Assembly (NCBI RefSeq): GCF_026151205.1 | Contig: NC_087077.1 | Coordinates: 2,604,001-2,668,000, forward strand | Length of the DNA stretch: 64,000 bases | Source of the DNA: Bolinopsis microptera | Taxonomy: Eukaryota; Ctenophora; Tentaculata; Lobata; Bolinopsidae | Reading direction: 5' to 3' | Shown here: positions 1 through 15,000 of the stretch, piece by piece | Layout: each line of letters opens with the position of its first letter | Position numbering within the stretch: the stretch's first letter is position 1 | The notes under the pieces: model-generated | Told to the model about the DNA's origin: nothing | The model's input: the letters and a program-made list of their open reading frames with translations, nothing else | Database searches by the model: none | Translations under genes and position numbers: made by a program

Positions 1-323
1 CGTATCTAAAAACAAGGAAATGTTATTCCGTCAAAGCTCAAATTTTTTACTCTTCTCAGTGCAGTTACTATGAATGTACTAGCTAAGTATCGTTGATCGT
101 AGCTGCATTACACAGTAGAAGGTAACCAAGGAAGACTGCTGATTAACGAAGCAATTTCAACGTGAACAGTTCCAAAATACATAATCATGGCAACGATAGT
201 TTAACTTGAACCTTTATAGTTTTTACAGTCTAAGATCACAATAAAATCACGTGAACTGCGAATCACAAAATCAAATCACTCAAATCTGATACAGTCCCGT
301 TACAGTACGCTTTCGTGACAACC

Positions 324-3580
<3,257 letters not shown>

Positions 3581-3590
3581 TTCACCATAA

Positions 3591-5099
3591 CTATCTGCTG
3601 TAACAGCAAAAATTAGAATTATGTCGGACATAATTCTAAAAAATTGGAACATTGTAGTTAATCAGTGTGGTGCTAACAACAGAGAGCGATTTGAACGGTA
3701 GGCAATTTCATAAATTTCATTAACTCGATATAAGGATGATTGGAACAGGCTAAAATCTACAATGTGGCATTAATTATAACTGGCTATATCGCTGCATTAA
3801 ACGATTAAAGTATTGCTAACTATGGATATTCTAAGTGATCTAGGCAGAGGGGAACCGGCACAGCCAGATTGCGTTGTCTTCACTTTCAGTGACTAAGTTT
3901 CACGATAGAAAAATTGACCTTATGTATTTAAAAAAAAGGATGCACAGTTCAAGCAATAAATCGATCGGCTGCTCATATGATATTTGCATTTAAAGGAGGG
4001 CCCAGTGCAGTGACCAGTAAGTCTGTTAAGGCAACATTTAGATCTGAGATAGGCTGAGTCTTGACAAAGATAAGTGAGTTTCGAGAAAGTGCACACGGAT
4101 AAAGTTATCAAGTGACAATGATAAGACTAAGTTAGGGTCAAGTCAACAGAATGGCAGCTGTAACAGAAACAGTTCATTGGATAGGGGAGTAGGGGATTAT
4201 GACGGAGTGAAATTTATTTAGCAGGGCAAACAAAAAACAACTGACAGCACTGAGCAAGTGAACTGGAAAATTGAGGAACAAAAATAACAGTGGTTGTCAG
4301 CCCTTTCCGTAGCAATCAGGATTTCCCAGGAGATCGATCAGGCAATCAGGATTTCCCACGAGAAAGGTCGACCAGATGCGCGCACTTGTGTCACGTGACG
4401 GCCACGTGACGCTCTAATCGTTGTCACGTGGTACAGAAGGGATTTTCTGATGGCGTCGATCCCGACAAGAGGAATTTTCTCACGGTTTATCTTCAATAAC
4501 TATAGCTATTTTTATACTAGAGAGTTGAAACTTTCACCAAATGTTTCCCTAGACACTAGTTCATCGTAACTGTGTCATAAAATTTTAATTTAGGGACCCA
4601 ATTTTGTGCAAGACTCCGGTATCTGACGACCGGTCGCGGACGTGGTTATTGTAATGTCAACTTCTGTTGCACACTGAGCGAGCTATATTTTGAGAACAAA
4701 GATAAACTTTACACCAGGTGAAAGCTGAGACGTTTCTCTTTAAGATGATCACCTCACATTCTATGTATCTGTGACATTGAGATAGTAACGATTCAAAACG
4801 TCAAGTTGAACAGGCTACAAAATACGCGCTGAATAAAAGTCCACCCCAGGAGTCCACCCCACGCGCGTAGGGTGTTTATTCTCACTAACGTTAACTTGGA
4901 CTACAAGTACGATCAGTTTCCATTCTACAATCAGAATCTCATTATCAAATGATTTTATTTTCCTGGAAAGCGACAGCTTAATTAAATCTGATTTAAGTTT
5001 GTTGTGCTTGTTTTTGATATTCACCCTAACGGCTAACATATGTGTAGTGTGAACTTGGAAACTTTTTGTTGCATATTATAAGTATGATACTATTCCCAG
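3591..5099. other. Intergenic or intronic stretch upstream of the dyskerin exons
   Basis: About 1.5 kb between the ankyrin gene start and the first recognisable dyskerin exon. It holds a small direct duplication (GCAATCAGGATTTCCCA twice, 4313-4350) and a cluster of E-boxes. I found no coding sequence matching the missing dyskerin N-terminus. Confidence 0.5.
4391..4432. promoter_or_regulatory. Cluster of three CACGTG E-boxes
   Basis: Three CACGTG hexamers occur within about 40 bp (TCACGTGACGG, CCACGTGACG, GTCACGTGGT). CACGTG is the binding site of bHLH-zip factors such as Myc/Max and USF. Dyskerin is a known Myc target in mammals, so a promoter element between the divergent ankyrin and dyskerin genes is plausible. 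The assignment to either gene is inference. Confidence 0.45.
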
Positions 5100-7747
5100 G
5101 TTGTTTGATCGTTTGTATCGAACGAGCCACCCGATTGGTGAAATCTCAACAGAATGCAGGAAAGGAATATATCGGTATTGTCAGACTTCATGACGGAATT
5201 GATGATGAAATAGACCTCCACAAGACTTTAGAGAAGCTTAAAGGTAAGCCATGAAGATTTCTATTCGATAACACTTTTAAAACATCAGATTGTCTGATGA
5301 AACCTCTTAGTTATCAAGGTTACCGCTCCTATTTTACGACCACATCTTGCAACCTCCATCTCACCTAGGTGCTCAATTCCAACGACCTCCACTGATATCT
5401 GCTGTGAAGAGACAGCTGAGAATACGAACCATTTACGAGAATAAGCTGCTGGAATACGACCCAGAACAGAAACTTGGTCAGTTCAGATTTAAGTTTATTT
5501 ATAACTCTATGACTTGTACCATCCCCATTCCCAAGGAGCCAGTGCAGCGCATGGAATTTCAAAAATATTGCACCCACTCAATTGCGATTAGTGAGGTTAA
5601 CACGTGCGTTTTGTTCAGGAATTTTCTGGATGAAATGTGAAGCTGGAACTTACGTCCGAACTTTCTGTGTACATATCGGATTACTACTGGGAGTTGGAGC
5701 TCACATGCAGGTATTTGATAATTAACTTTGTAATTAGATAATTATCTTTCGAAGTAATCGAAGGAATGTTGAAATTTGGCATATACAATCGTGCATTCTC
5801 TATTGTATTTCTGAATTAAGAATTTGTTTACAGCATTTCTGAATAATCATTTTATTTTAAAGACTTTAAAGTTTATATTCATTTTATGTTTTTCTGAGAT
5901 TCCGAGATTTCATTTCCATTTCAACCTCAGGAGCTGAGAAGATGCAGGAGTGGAATTCAGCACGAATCAGATGGACTAGTCACCATGCACGATGTTATGG
6001 ACGCTCAGTACCTCTATGACAACACCAAGGATGAGTCATATCTGAGGAGGTGTATTAAACCACTGGAGTGCTTGTTGGTGAACCACAAGAGGGTGGTTGT
6101 TAAGGACAGTGCTATCAATGCTATCTGCTACGGAGCTAGACTCACTCTTCCAGGTTAGATTTTACTGTTCTACGGTTTACAGTGAACCATAAGTAGTATC
6201 ATTTCATATTTTTTGTAGACATTTACATTTTAATTGATTAGTGCTTCTGTCTCCGCCCTCTGTAATGTTACATCTACACCTTGTCACGTTTCTGCAACTG
6301 TTCAAAATGTTCTAACTTATCATGTTTCAGGAGTATTGCGGTTCGAGAGTGGTATTGAAATAGGAGAAGAAGTAGTTCTCATGACTACAAAAGGAGAAGC
6401 TATTGCTATTGGACATGCTCTCATGACCTCCAGTACCATGGCAACATGTGACCATGGCTTTGTAGTAAAACTGAAACGAGTCATCATGGACAGGGACGTG
6501 TATCCAAGAAAGTGGGGTCTAGGCCCAATGGCTTCAGTAAAGAAGGGCCTTGTTAAGGTCGGAAAACTGGACAAACACGGAAAACCTAATGATAACACTC
6601 CCGCTGAGTGGCTCAAATTTATCAAAAGTATGTTCACTTGTTGTTTTTATCACTTAAATCGAGAAATGTTATTATATCGCCACTAAAGATTCATTATACG
6701 TATTCTAAAAGTAAGGAAATATCCTAGATTTAGACGGCACCAGTTTTCTCTTATCTCCTGCTCAATATACTACCATCCACAGGTGATACTCCAGAAACGA
6801 TAACACCCATTGCTCCTTCAAACACCGTGGTAACCGGAGAGGGAGAGTCCAAGAAACGGGCGAGGAGTGAGTCTAATGACTCAGCAGTCAAGATGGAGAC
6901 CTCTGAGACTCCTGAAACTCCGGCTACTGAAAAGAAGAAGAAGAAGAAGGTTTTTACTCTTTGAATTTGATCTTAGATAAATCATGGTTGGTTGGATCTA
7001 TCCGTATCTCTAAACATTCTAAACACTCTGAAGTCTGAACATTATTCTTGTAAATAATGATAGATTGGTTTCCACATTAGTAGGTTTGCTTAGACATAAG
7101 TTGCTTTAACATGTTAAAATTAGTGTTTTAAACGCTAATTAGTGCCACGTTCCCGCAGAAATTGTACCATTAGTGTTGAACCTGCACAGTTATTGCTGTG
7201 GTAGATAATACAAATGGCATATGAAATCAATTCAAAATGAGGTCCACTCCAAATATCACGGCTATTCAAAATGCCGAAGATAAAATATCTGATCGTGCAT
7301 TTTTAGTCGATAGCCGACAAAAAACCATCACAAAACTTCAGAAGAAGATAAAGGTGGAAGAAGGGTCAGAGGTTGAAGTTAAGATTGAAGAAGGAGCTGA
7401 AACTACTGAACCTGAAACTCCCAAGAAGAAGAAGAAGAAGAGGAAAAGTGGTAATAATCCTAAAAATTGTTGTTTTTATTTGTAATGAATTGTAAGGTCT
7501 TGTTAGTTATACCTATAATAGCTAGGTTTTCATGCAAAAATTGTTGAAAATAACAGATTTTATTGTTCATGTTGTTCAAGTGATTGAACTTATTTAACTT
7601 TTCTTTGTTTCAGAAGCAGTTGTAGCTGAATCATCTTCGACTGAAGCGCCAGAAACGCCCGCTCCAGAAACTCCAGCGACGGAAAAGAAGAAGAAGAAGA
7701 AAAAGAAGAAGGATGTTGAGAATGGAGATAGTTCCGCAGCAGCTTGA
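5100..7747 (+). CDS. DKC1: Dyskerin, H/ACA snoRNP pseudouridine synthase (5' part not found)
   Basis: Exons 5100-5243, 5369-5476, 5619-5710, 5931-6153, 6331-6627, 6783-6949, 7342-7450, 7614-7747; all junctions agree in phase. The product begins at [18 protein letters not shown] in the TruB-type synthase domain and continues through [20 protein letters not shown] and [16 protein letters not shown]-binding domain follows in exon 5 ([13 protein letters not shown] to [13 protein letters not shown]). The tail has three Lys-rich blocks alternating with ETPE/APETP acidic stretches, typical of nucleolar dyskerin. About 424 codons are visible. The family enzyme isomerises uridine in rRNA and snRNA within H/ACA RNPs and stabilises telomerase RNA. 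The N-terminal 130 or so residues, including the HSGTLDP catalytic-Asp motif expected just before the first exon, were not found in the window. Confidence 0.93.
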
Positions 7748-9060
7748 TTGCGGGGTTTTAACGTTTTTATCTTAATTTATTGATTTGAACTGCGAAATTA
7801 ATTTATTGCTAAGTGTTAGGGATTGGCCCAAGTTAAAAGACATTAAAACTGACTGAGCTTTTTCCACTATAATTACTATTAGGCCTATTAGAAACAGTTT
7901 TATGCGATATATATTACCGAACGGATATTTTATTATATTCTTTTAATTCGGATTAGTTTTCCTTTTTATCATGAATGCGAATTTTGGGTTCGAGCAGACG
8001 ACTGTCACCGCCTTATCGAGAGCTTTCGACATCTGGCAAAATTATAGCTGAAAAAGTGGTCCTAACCTAAATCATCTGCTACGGAGGCCGATAGATCACG
8101 TCCTCCATAAGAATTGTAACAGCAAAGCCGAGAAGCTCTGGTTTTACAATTCTCTAGTGTAGTACATATTTTTCTTACACTGCCTCGTTTTCTATAATTC
8201 AAATTAAAATTCATGTGATGTTGTTTTCGGAGGACTTGTCTGTGATGTAGACTGAATTGATATTTTCGGGCGGTCGCAAAATAAAATGGCTAAATCGTAG
8301 GCGGCTGGGAAAGTTTCTCATGGAGAGCAGGGTTCTCCCCAGACTTTTTTAATGCGCGCACACGTGTCCAGGCCCTCAATCGTGCCGTCCTTTAACTGTC
8401 CACGAACAAATACATGGGTATGCTAAACAGTAAACAGTCCTCAAATTGATGATTAATAATGTCTTCAAGCCCAGTTAGTTGGTATGTTATTCTAAGAAAC
8501 TGGCAGGAATGGACAGAATCGAACCTATCTGAACGTTACCTGCCACCAGTTAACCTTCTCAACCGTACGTGAAGCACGACAGTACATATTGAACGCTCTG
8601 TGGCCCTAACTTACCTCATCATCACATTATACTAGTTATGGTATGTCATATAATAGGTATGTGTAGTTCTCCTGGCGTGTAATCTAAAGTGGGCTTATGT
8701 TTCACCTAACAATATATTTACGGACTAAATATATATTTCCGGACTGAAAAGTCCCACAGTTCACATGTATACATGCACTTTTACAGCGAGAATAGAAAGT
8801 AAAAGAGCGATACTTATCTTTGTGAATTATCATCTTTAAATATAGACACTTTATCAGCAATAATCGTAAACAATTCAAAATTCTACATCGAGACTACTAT
8901 AATTTCTGTTACCACACCAAAATCATGAGATCAAATATCACTGAAACAAATGTGAAATGGAAAACTGTCACAAAGTCAGCGAGTTTAAATTTGTGCTCTC
9001 TAATAAAACCGGCATAAAGCCAGATACAAAATCCCATATTCTAAATCAGATCAATAACTA
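7748..9060. other. Intergenic space between convergent dyskerin and ATAD5
   Basis: About 1.3 kb of AT-rich sequence between two convergent 3' ends. ATTAAA near 7842 is a possible dyskerin poly(A) signal. I see no coding sequence, RNA gene or clear transposon. Confidence 0.5.
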
Positions 9061-12000
9061 TCAAGATCCCAACCAATATTCTGCTAGCAGTTCTCGGTTT
9101 TTAATGCCAATATCATTATCCAAATAATGTTTAAACCTCCGTTTAGCACCACTTTCCTCTTTTATCTTATCAACCTTACAAATCCCTCTCAATGCACTGA
9201 ACTCGTCCATTACTGACCGAGAAACAAGATTCACGTGGGACACAGCCTCGTGAATACCCCTTTGTACTTCCTTGATTTGAGCATACCTTTTGCATTCCTT
9301 CAACTTGTGAGAGTTCACCCGAGTATTTAGGAGAGAATTACTGTCAACATTGAGGAAATTAAGAAGTCCGTCTTCAACGGAGACCCTGTGCATGAAACAG
9401 TCGTCTCCGCAGTCCGTTAAAAGGCTTATATCCTCTAATAAAGAGGAGCTAGTCCGCACTGGAAAAACGTCTAATTCAGAGGAATGTGTTTTTGGAGAGA
9501 GCATATCTAGATACACGAAAGTGTCACTGCAAACAACTTGCTCCAGGAGATTATTTCTTTCTCCCTTCGGCTGTTTCTTTTTCAGAAGTTTACCCAAGTT
9601 CAGATAAACAAACTGTAGGTTTAGTGCCTGGGTTTGTTCAAGGAACAGTTTTTGTGGCGCGAGAGAACGTTTAACTCCAAAGAAATGTCGGGCTATGTCT
9701 ATCTCAGTTAAGTTTCCTTTTGAGGAGGAAATGTTTAGAAACTCCAGGTTGACTAGCAGTCGCCGTAAATCCGAGTTAAAGTACTGGCTGTATTGTTGGA
9801 GTTGGTATGGTGCAATGTGGTTATTGCAGGACAGTGACAGGCACCCCATATTCAACATAACACTCTGAAATAAAGTAGAAATATTAACCTACTCATTTTA
9901 GTTGGGTAAGGATTACTGGGTGGCGCTCAGCCTGTCATTCCGCCGAATCTCTATTCGGCGAACAGAGATGAACATTGTAGCCTGGGGTCCCCAGGTAAGG
10001 TAGCGATCAATCAAAGTTGTACATTTTGCGTGAAAATAAACCGCGTTATTGAAAAATGGTGAAATATTAGAATGCATTTCAGTCCCGTTAAGGGGTCGTT
10101 CACATATTACGTAATCAATATTTTAGCAATTTTTACCCCCCCCCCCCCTTGACTTTTTTCCTAGAAAACACTTTTCTCTACGTTTCATGCTACCCTGATC
10201 ATGCTATCATTATTTTCATGATGAGCCGAAATCATTGTTATGATATCCGGCCAAGCACCTTCTAAACTACTTACTATTATAGCCGGATATTCGATCAATT
10301 TCTAAATTTTATCACTATCAGAGTGAAATTGAGTGGAATTTGAATTAAAATATTGTCAAATTGTTATTATTCTAGAGAGGGTAAAAAAGAAAATTTTGAT
10401 TACGTAATCAACGACCGAAACCCCCCCCCCCCCCGGTAATCAACCGTAAGCATTTGTAAACCCCCCCTCCCCCCTCGGCTGATTACGTAATATGTGAACG
10501 ACCCCTAATTTAAAACCATCCCTACCTCTGTTTTTGGCGGGTTGAATTTCAGAACCAAAAAATCCGAATCTGTTGGCAAGGCTATGTTCGGATTGTTAGA
10601 AGTTAGGATAATCGGTCGTTTGGCAACTTGTGTCAGAGCTACAATTGCAGCAAGGAATCCTCTATCTTCTTCAAATGCTATGTCAATCTAAAACAGGTTA
10701 AAGTTTAAATCAATTTTGAAGACGTAGTTTTTTTAAGACCTGAATTCACGATTCTACGAGATTGTGCCGCTGCTTGCTTTTATGTCTTAATTATGAAAGA
10801 AACACTGAGATGTACAGCATCTTGAATAATAGTATAGGACATAGGTTGCACATAATTATACACTCGCGTACTGTACGACTCTGCAAACGGCGGCAAAACA
10901 GATTGAAAATAGACAGATATAAGCGCGTTTTCAAGCGCGCACACACAAATAAAGCGTTCGGAGATCTCGTTTTCCAGTAGAATTTGCTCGGCGCGAAAGA
11001 ATGCTGGAGAAGTCGCTCGAAACATTTATGATATATTTGTTATTTTCTTGAATCAATGACCAAAGCTAAAGATGGTTCCGAATGAACAGATGGTTAGGTT
11101 TTACGACTCTTACGACACTCCAATTAAGTTGAAAATAACCCTATCCTATTGTCATGTGATCGGAGCAACCCATGATCACTTCCTTTATTAAAATCCCAAG
11201 TATAAAAAGAAAAAAACCAAAAGTATATAATTTTTACGAAATTGACACTACTGAATTGTGGGACTGTGTTAAGTTTTAAAATAAGATTAGAGGCTTTCAA
11301 AAAAGAGACTATTTTAAACGGATCTGTAAATGATAGTCATTTTTGGTATGTTTCGGACGAAGTATTAGGAAAGATTGAGGGATTAAATTATGCTACTAAT
11401 AAAGAGAAGCACAATGAATATCTTGTGTGTAATCCTCATGTTGCTAAAAAACGCTTTATCAACTTATATAATAGTGGAAAGTATGTAAATTAGATTCATT
11501 TTAACTTGGTTGTTTAGGCCAATAGATTTAAGATAATTTGTAAACTTTAATTGATATATTTTTGATGATGTGTGTCGTGTGATGATGTTTGTGTCATTAT
11601 ATTTTGATTTGATTTGATTTGAAGACAATAAAACGCCAAAAAATGCCTAACAAATCTTTCAGAATATGTCGTTTTCAGTTTAAATGCGACGGGGCAATTG
11701 TACGGTAGAGTTGTTATCTCTCACATTTATTTTGATTGAAAAATAAGCATAACAACGAATATTTTAAACTGCTACAAATTTTTTCAGAGTCTGAAGTAGA
11801 GTCGGCGTTAACCCGATGAAAGTGAATTTTGGCGACGGATGAAAATTACCATATCTACAGGTAAAACATTGGAATATCTACAAAATTTGTCGTAAGTGCA
11901 GCATCAATCATGTAGTAAAATGAGGAGTAAAAACGGTCATAGAACAGACAAGGCTGGTCGGTCGGTTGACCGACCTCCGACCGGCGTTCACCTACCGCCG

Positions 12001-15000
12001 ACCGGCGCCCGACCGACCAGCGTCCAGCATTGTCTGTTCTATGACCGTAAAAATATTACCCTTGACAAACTTCCTCTAGTCAAATGTCAATATATACATT
12101 ATACATCCAATATAAATTATACAAAGATATAATATGTGATATACGTCGTGCCCAATTAAAATTACTGCAATACCGACTTGGGTTGTTGATAATGGATTTT
12201 CGCCGATGATGAATATCAGTTTGAAGATAATAGAATTTCAGAGCATATTTGAATATTTTGATTTTAACATGCCTTGATGCCTGCAACACTGTTCAAGATG
12301 ATACAAGGTTTTTTATTTTACTGGTCACGTTGTCTCTAGAATGCGAGGCAAAAGGAACGCTCAAATTTATTTCTGTTTTGTGAAAAATGTTGGGGAAAAT
12401 TTCCGCATTTTTAGTTTGATATCACGTGATCCCTTTAAGTCCCTGATGTCAGCTTGCCAGGCTCGTTAAAATAACGAGTCGTTAATTTATATTTCCCTTA
12501 ATGACCCCTTACTTGGGAACTAATTCTGTGAGCAGAGAAACTATGTGATCTGATGGGGACCCGTACTACTTCCCTCTCTCCCATGAAGTTAATTCTAAAT
12601 TTAGAATTAACCTCAAGGCTCTATCCTATCGGGTATTAAAGATTGGTCGAAAATTCCGCATGAATCACAGGCCAGTAAAACATGTGGAGGTTCTTAGTAC
12701 ATTACATTTGGCTATGCCCCGCTTACTAGTTTAGCTCTTTCTAGTCCCCTGCTACACGGCATGTAAACAGGGATTGGCTAGTTAGAGGCGGTCCGTGTAG
12801 GCCTTACACTGTGCTTTCAGCAATACTCATAATACTCATAAGGAATGAACAAAGGATATACCGCCTCAACTAACAACTATCCTCGGAATCTTTAAATAAT
12901 CTAGCTGTTAGGAGGATGTACGTGATACTGCTGTCCAGAAGCAATCCTTGCAGTCTGCCAAACGCCCAAACCAACCAACAGTAATCAAAATAAAGTATTT
13001 TGCTCGGACAAATTCACGTATGTGATGGAATTCCTTTGCGGTAAAAGCAGTCAAAATAAAAATCCGTTAGTAAAGATTGTAATGGCATTGTAGTGCTTAT
13101 TGAAAACACTAATTCTCCTGAGATTTTGTGGAAAAAAAACTCATTAATTATACCCTCTAACCAATACAGATGGATGTTCCTGGTACCAGCCTTTCTAAAA
13201 AACGTTTACTATCGAAGTCCGGATATTACCCTAATCCCAAGCCTGCTTCCACCGAAATATCAAATATGTTTCGGTGGAATTCCAAGGAGCTGTGTCGGGC
13301 TGCTGGATAAAGATGAAGTCTGGGACTCTGGATCTAACGGAAGTGTGCATGAGCTCGTTTTTGGAATCACGACATGTCCTAATTTCAACAATTTAATGAG
13401 ACCTCTTTGCAAAAAAGGAGACCGGTCTGAATAGCCTTTGATCTACAACATTTTTGTAATTCCGAACATTTATAATCTTGTAGAATTTAACTCTGCACGA
13501 AATCGTGATTATATTTTTTGATTAAAGCAACGATGCAGCCCCCAGTCAGTAATCAGCTATTTTCCCAGAAAAAAAAAGTCGATTTAGCTCACACGTTAAG
13601 ATGAAAACGTCCAAACTTTTCTCTTTATAAATTCACAAATAATACTATGCTAAACATGAATCTGTTATCAATAGGAAACTTCACAGTGCTTTCATGCAAC
13701 AATGAACAATAGACAATACATCTCCATTCTTCATTGGGTATTATATTTATATTGGTCGTTCGTCAAATCTCTATAAATGAACTTTGAAATTCGGTCCATG
13801 AACGAATATTCCCCAAGATAGCCCTTCGTCCGGAACTGATGCTGTAAGCTCAGCAAGTACCTGTGACACATTCGTACGGAGACAACAATTAGTTAATCAA
13901 ATTCTAGCATTAGCCTAATCTATTCACACAATTTGGACTTTGAAGCAACTATCTCAGATGCAAGCGACGCCTACTGTACTTCAGGGAAATCTTAGATATT
14001 TCCCAGAATTCTCTCACTAGTCATAAGTCAGGAACATGGAGAAACTTCACCGATGGATTGTTTATGTTCGTTTAAAATTGGACATGAATTATTTATGCAT
14101 TATGCAAATATGCCGTATATTAAGCAAGTGTCATTTTATGACCTTCACCCAAATCTATACTATTTCATCATAAAAAGCGTCCAGAAATGAGTTGAAATTG
14201 CAAATTGCTTCCTAACCGCAGACACCTCTGCCCTGACCTGAAGATTTAGGAAAATACTATGGAGCTTGTCTAATCGTATCGCCTAACCGACTTATAGCAA
14301 ACAGTAGTATGAAATACAGTTCCCCAAATTGAATTTTTCTGAATTATGATCGCATTATCCGCCAGACCTAAAGTCCGACAAAGCTCGAAATAATTCCATA
14401 TAGCCATCAACGTACACAAAGAAATCACATACCTAATTACAGAAATCTGGTTACCGTAATAACTCCGTCCAGAATATTTATTTCTCATTTCTCTGATTTA
14501 GTTTTGTTGCACCATGCGAGCCTGGCAAGTAATACTCGTTCTCCTTCTCCTGGTCCCTCTGCTGGACGCGCAGAAAAATAAAAAAGGAGGAAAAAACAAC
14601 AAGAATAACAAGAACAAAGATGTCAGTAGCCGCCAGGACGACCAGGACGACCACGATGATGAAGAAGGACCCCAAAACATGGAAGACGACTCAAGAGACG
14701 ACTCAAGTGACGACTCAAGAGAAAAGGAACAGGACAACTCAAGAGAAAAGGAAGAAGACGACTCAGGAGAAAATGAACTTCCTCTGCCCAGGAACACTAT
14801 GCTGACAGAGGATAACGATGTTGAGGTGGATGGGATGTACCAAATGTTCAGCGGGGATGCCAACTGTAAAGTCTCCTGCAAAGGCTCCGTCAGTGGCATG
14901 ACCACACTCGACCCCAGATATCCCTACTATCGGTACATCAACGTGGACATTACCAAATGCTTCAAAGACGACCTTGTTTTCCCTCCAGATTTTGCACCAA

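Noticed and set aside
9350-9674. Plus-strand frames opposite the last ATAD5 exon
   Set aside because: Shadows of the conserved minus-strand ATAD5 C-terminus.
13093-13434. 113-codon plus-strand frame in the ATAD5 intron
   Set aside because: No domain, no signal, no splice support; likely chance.
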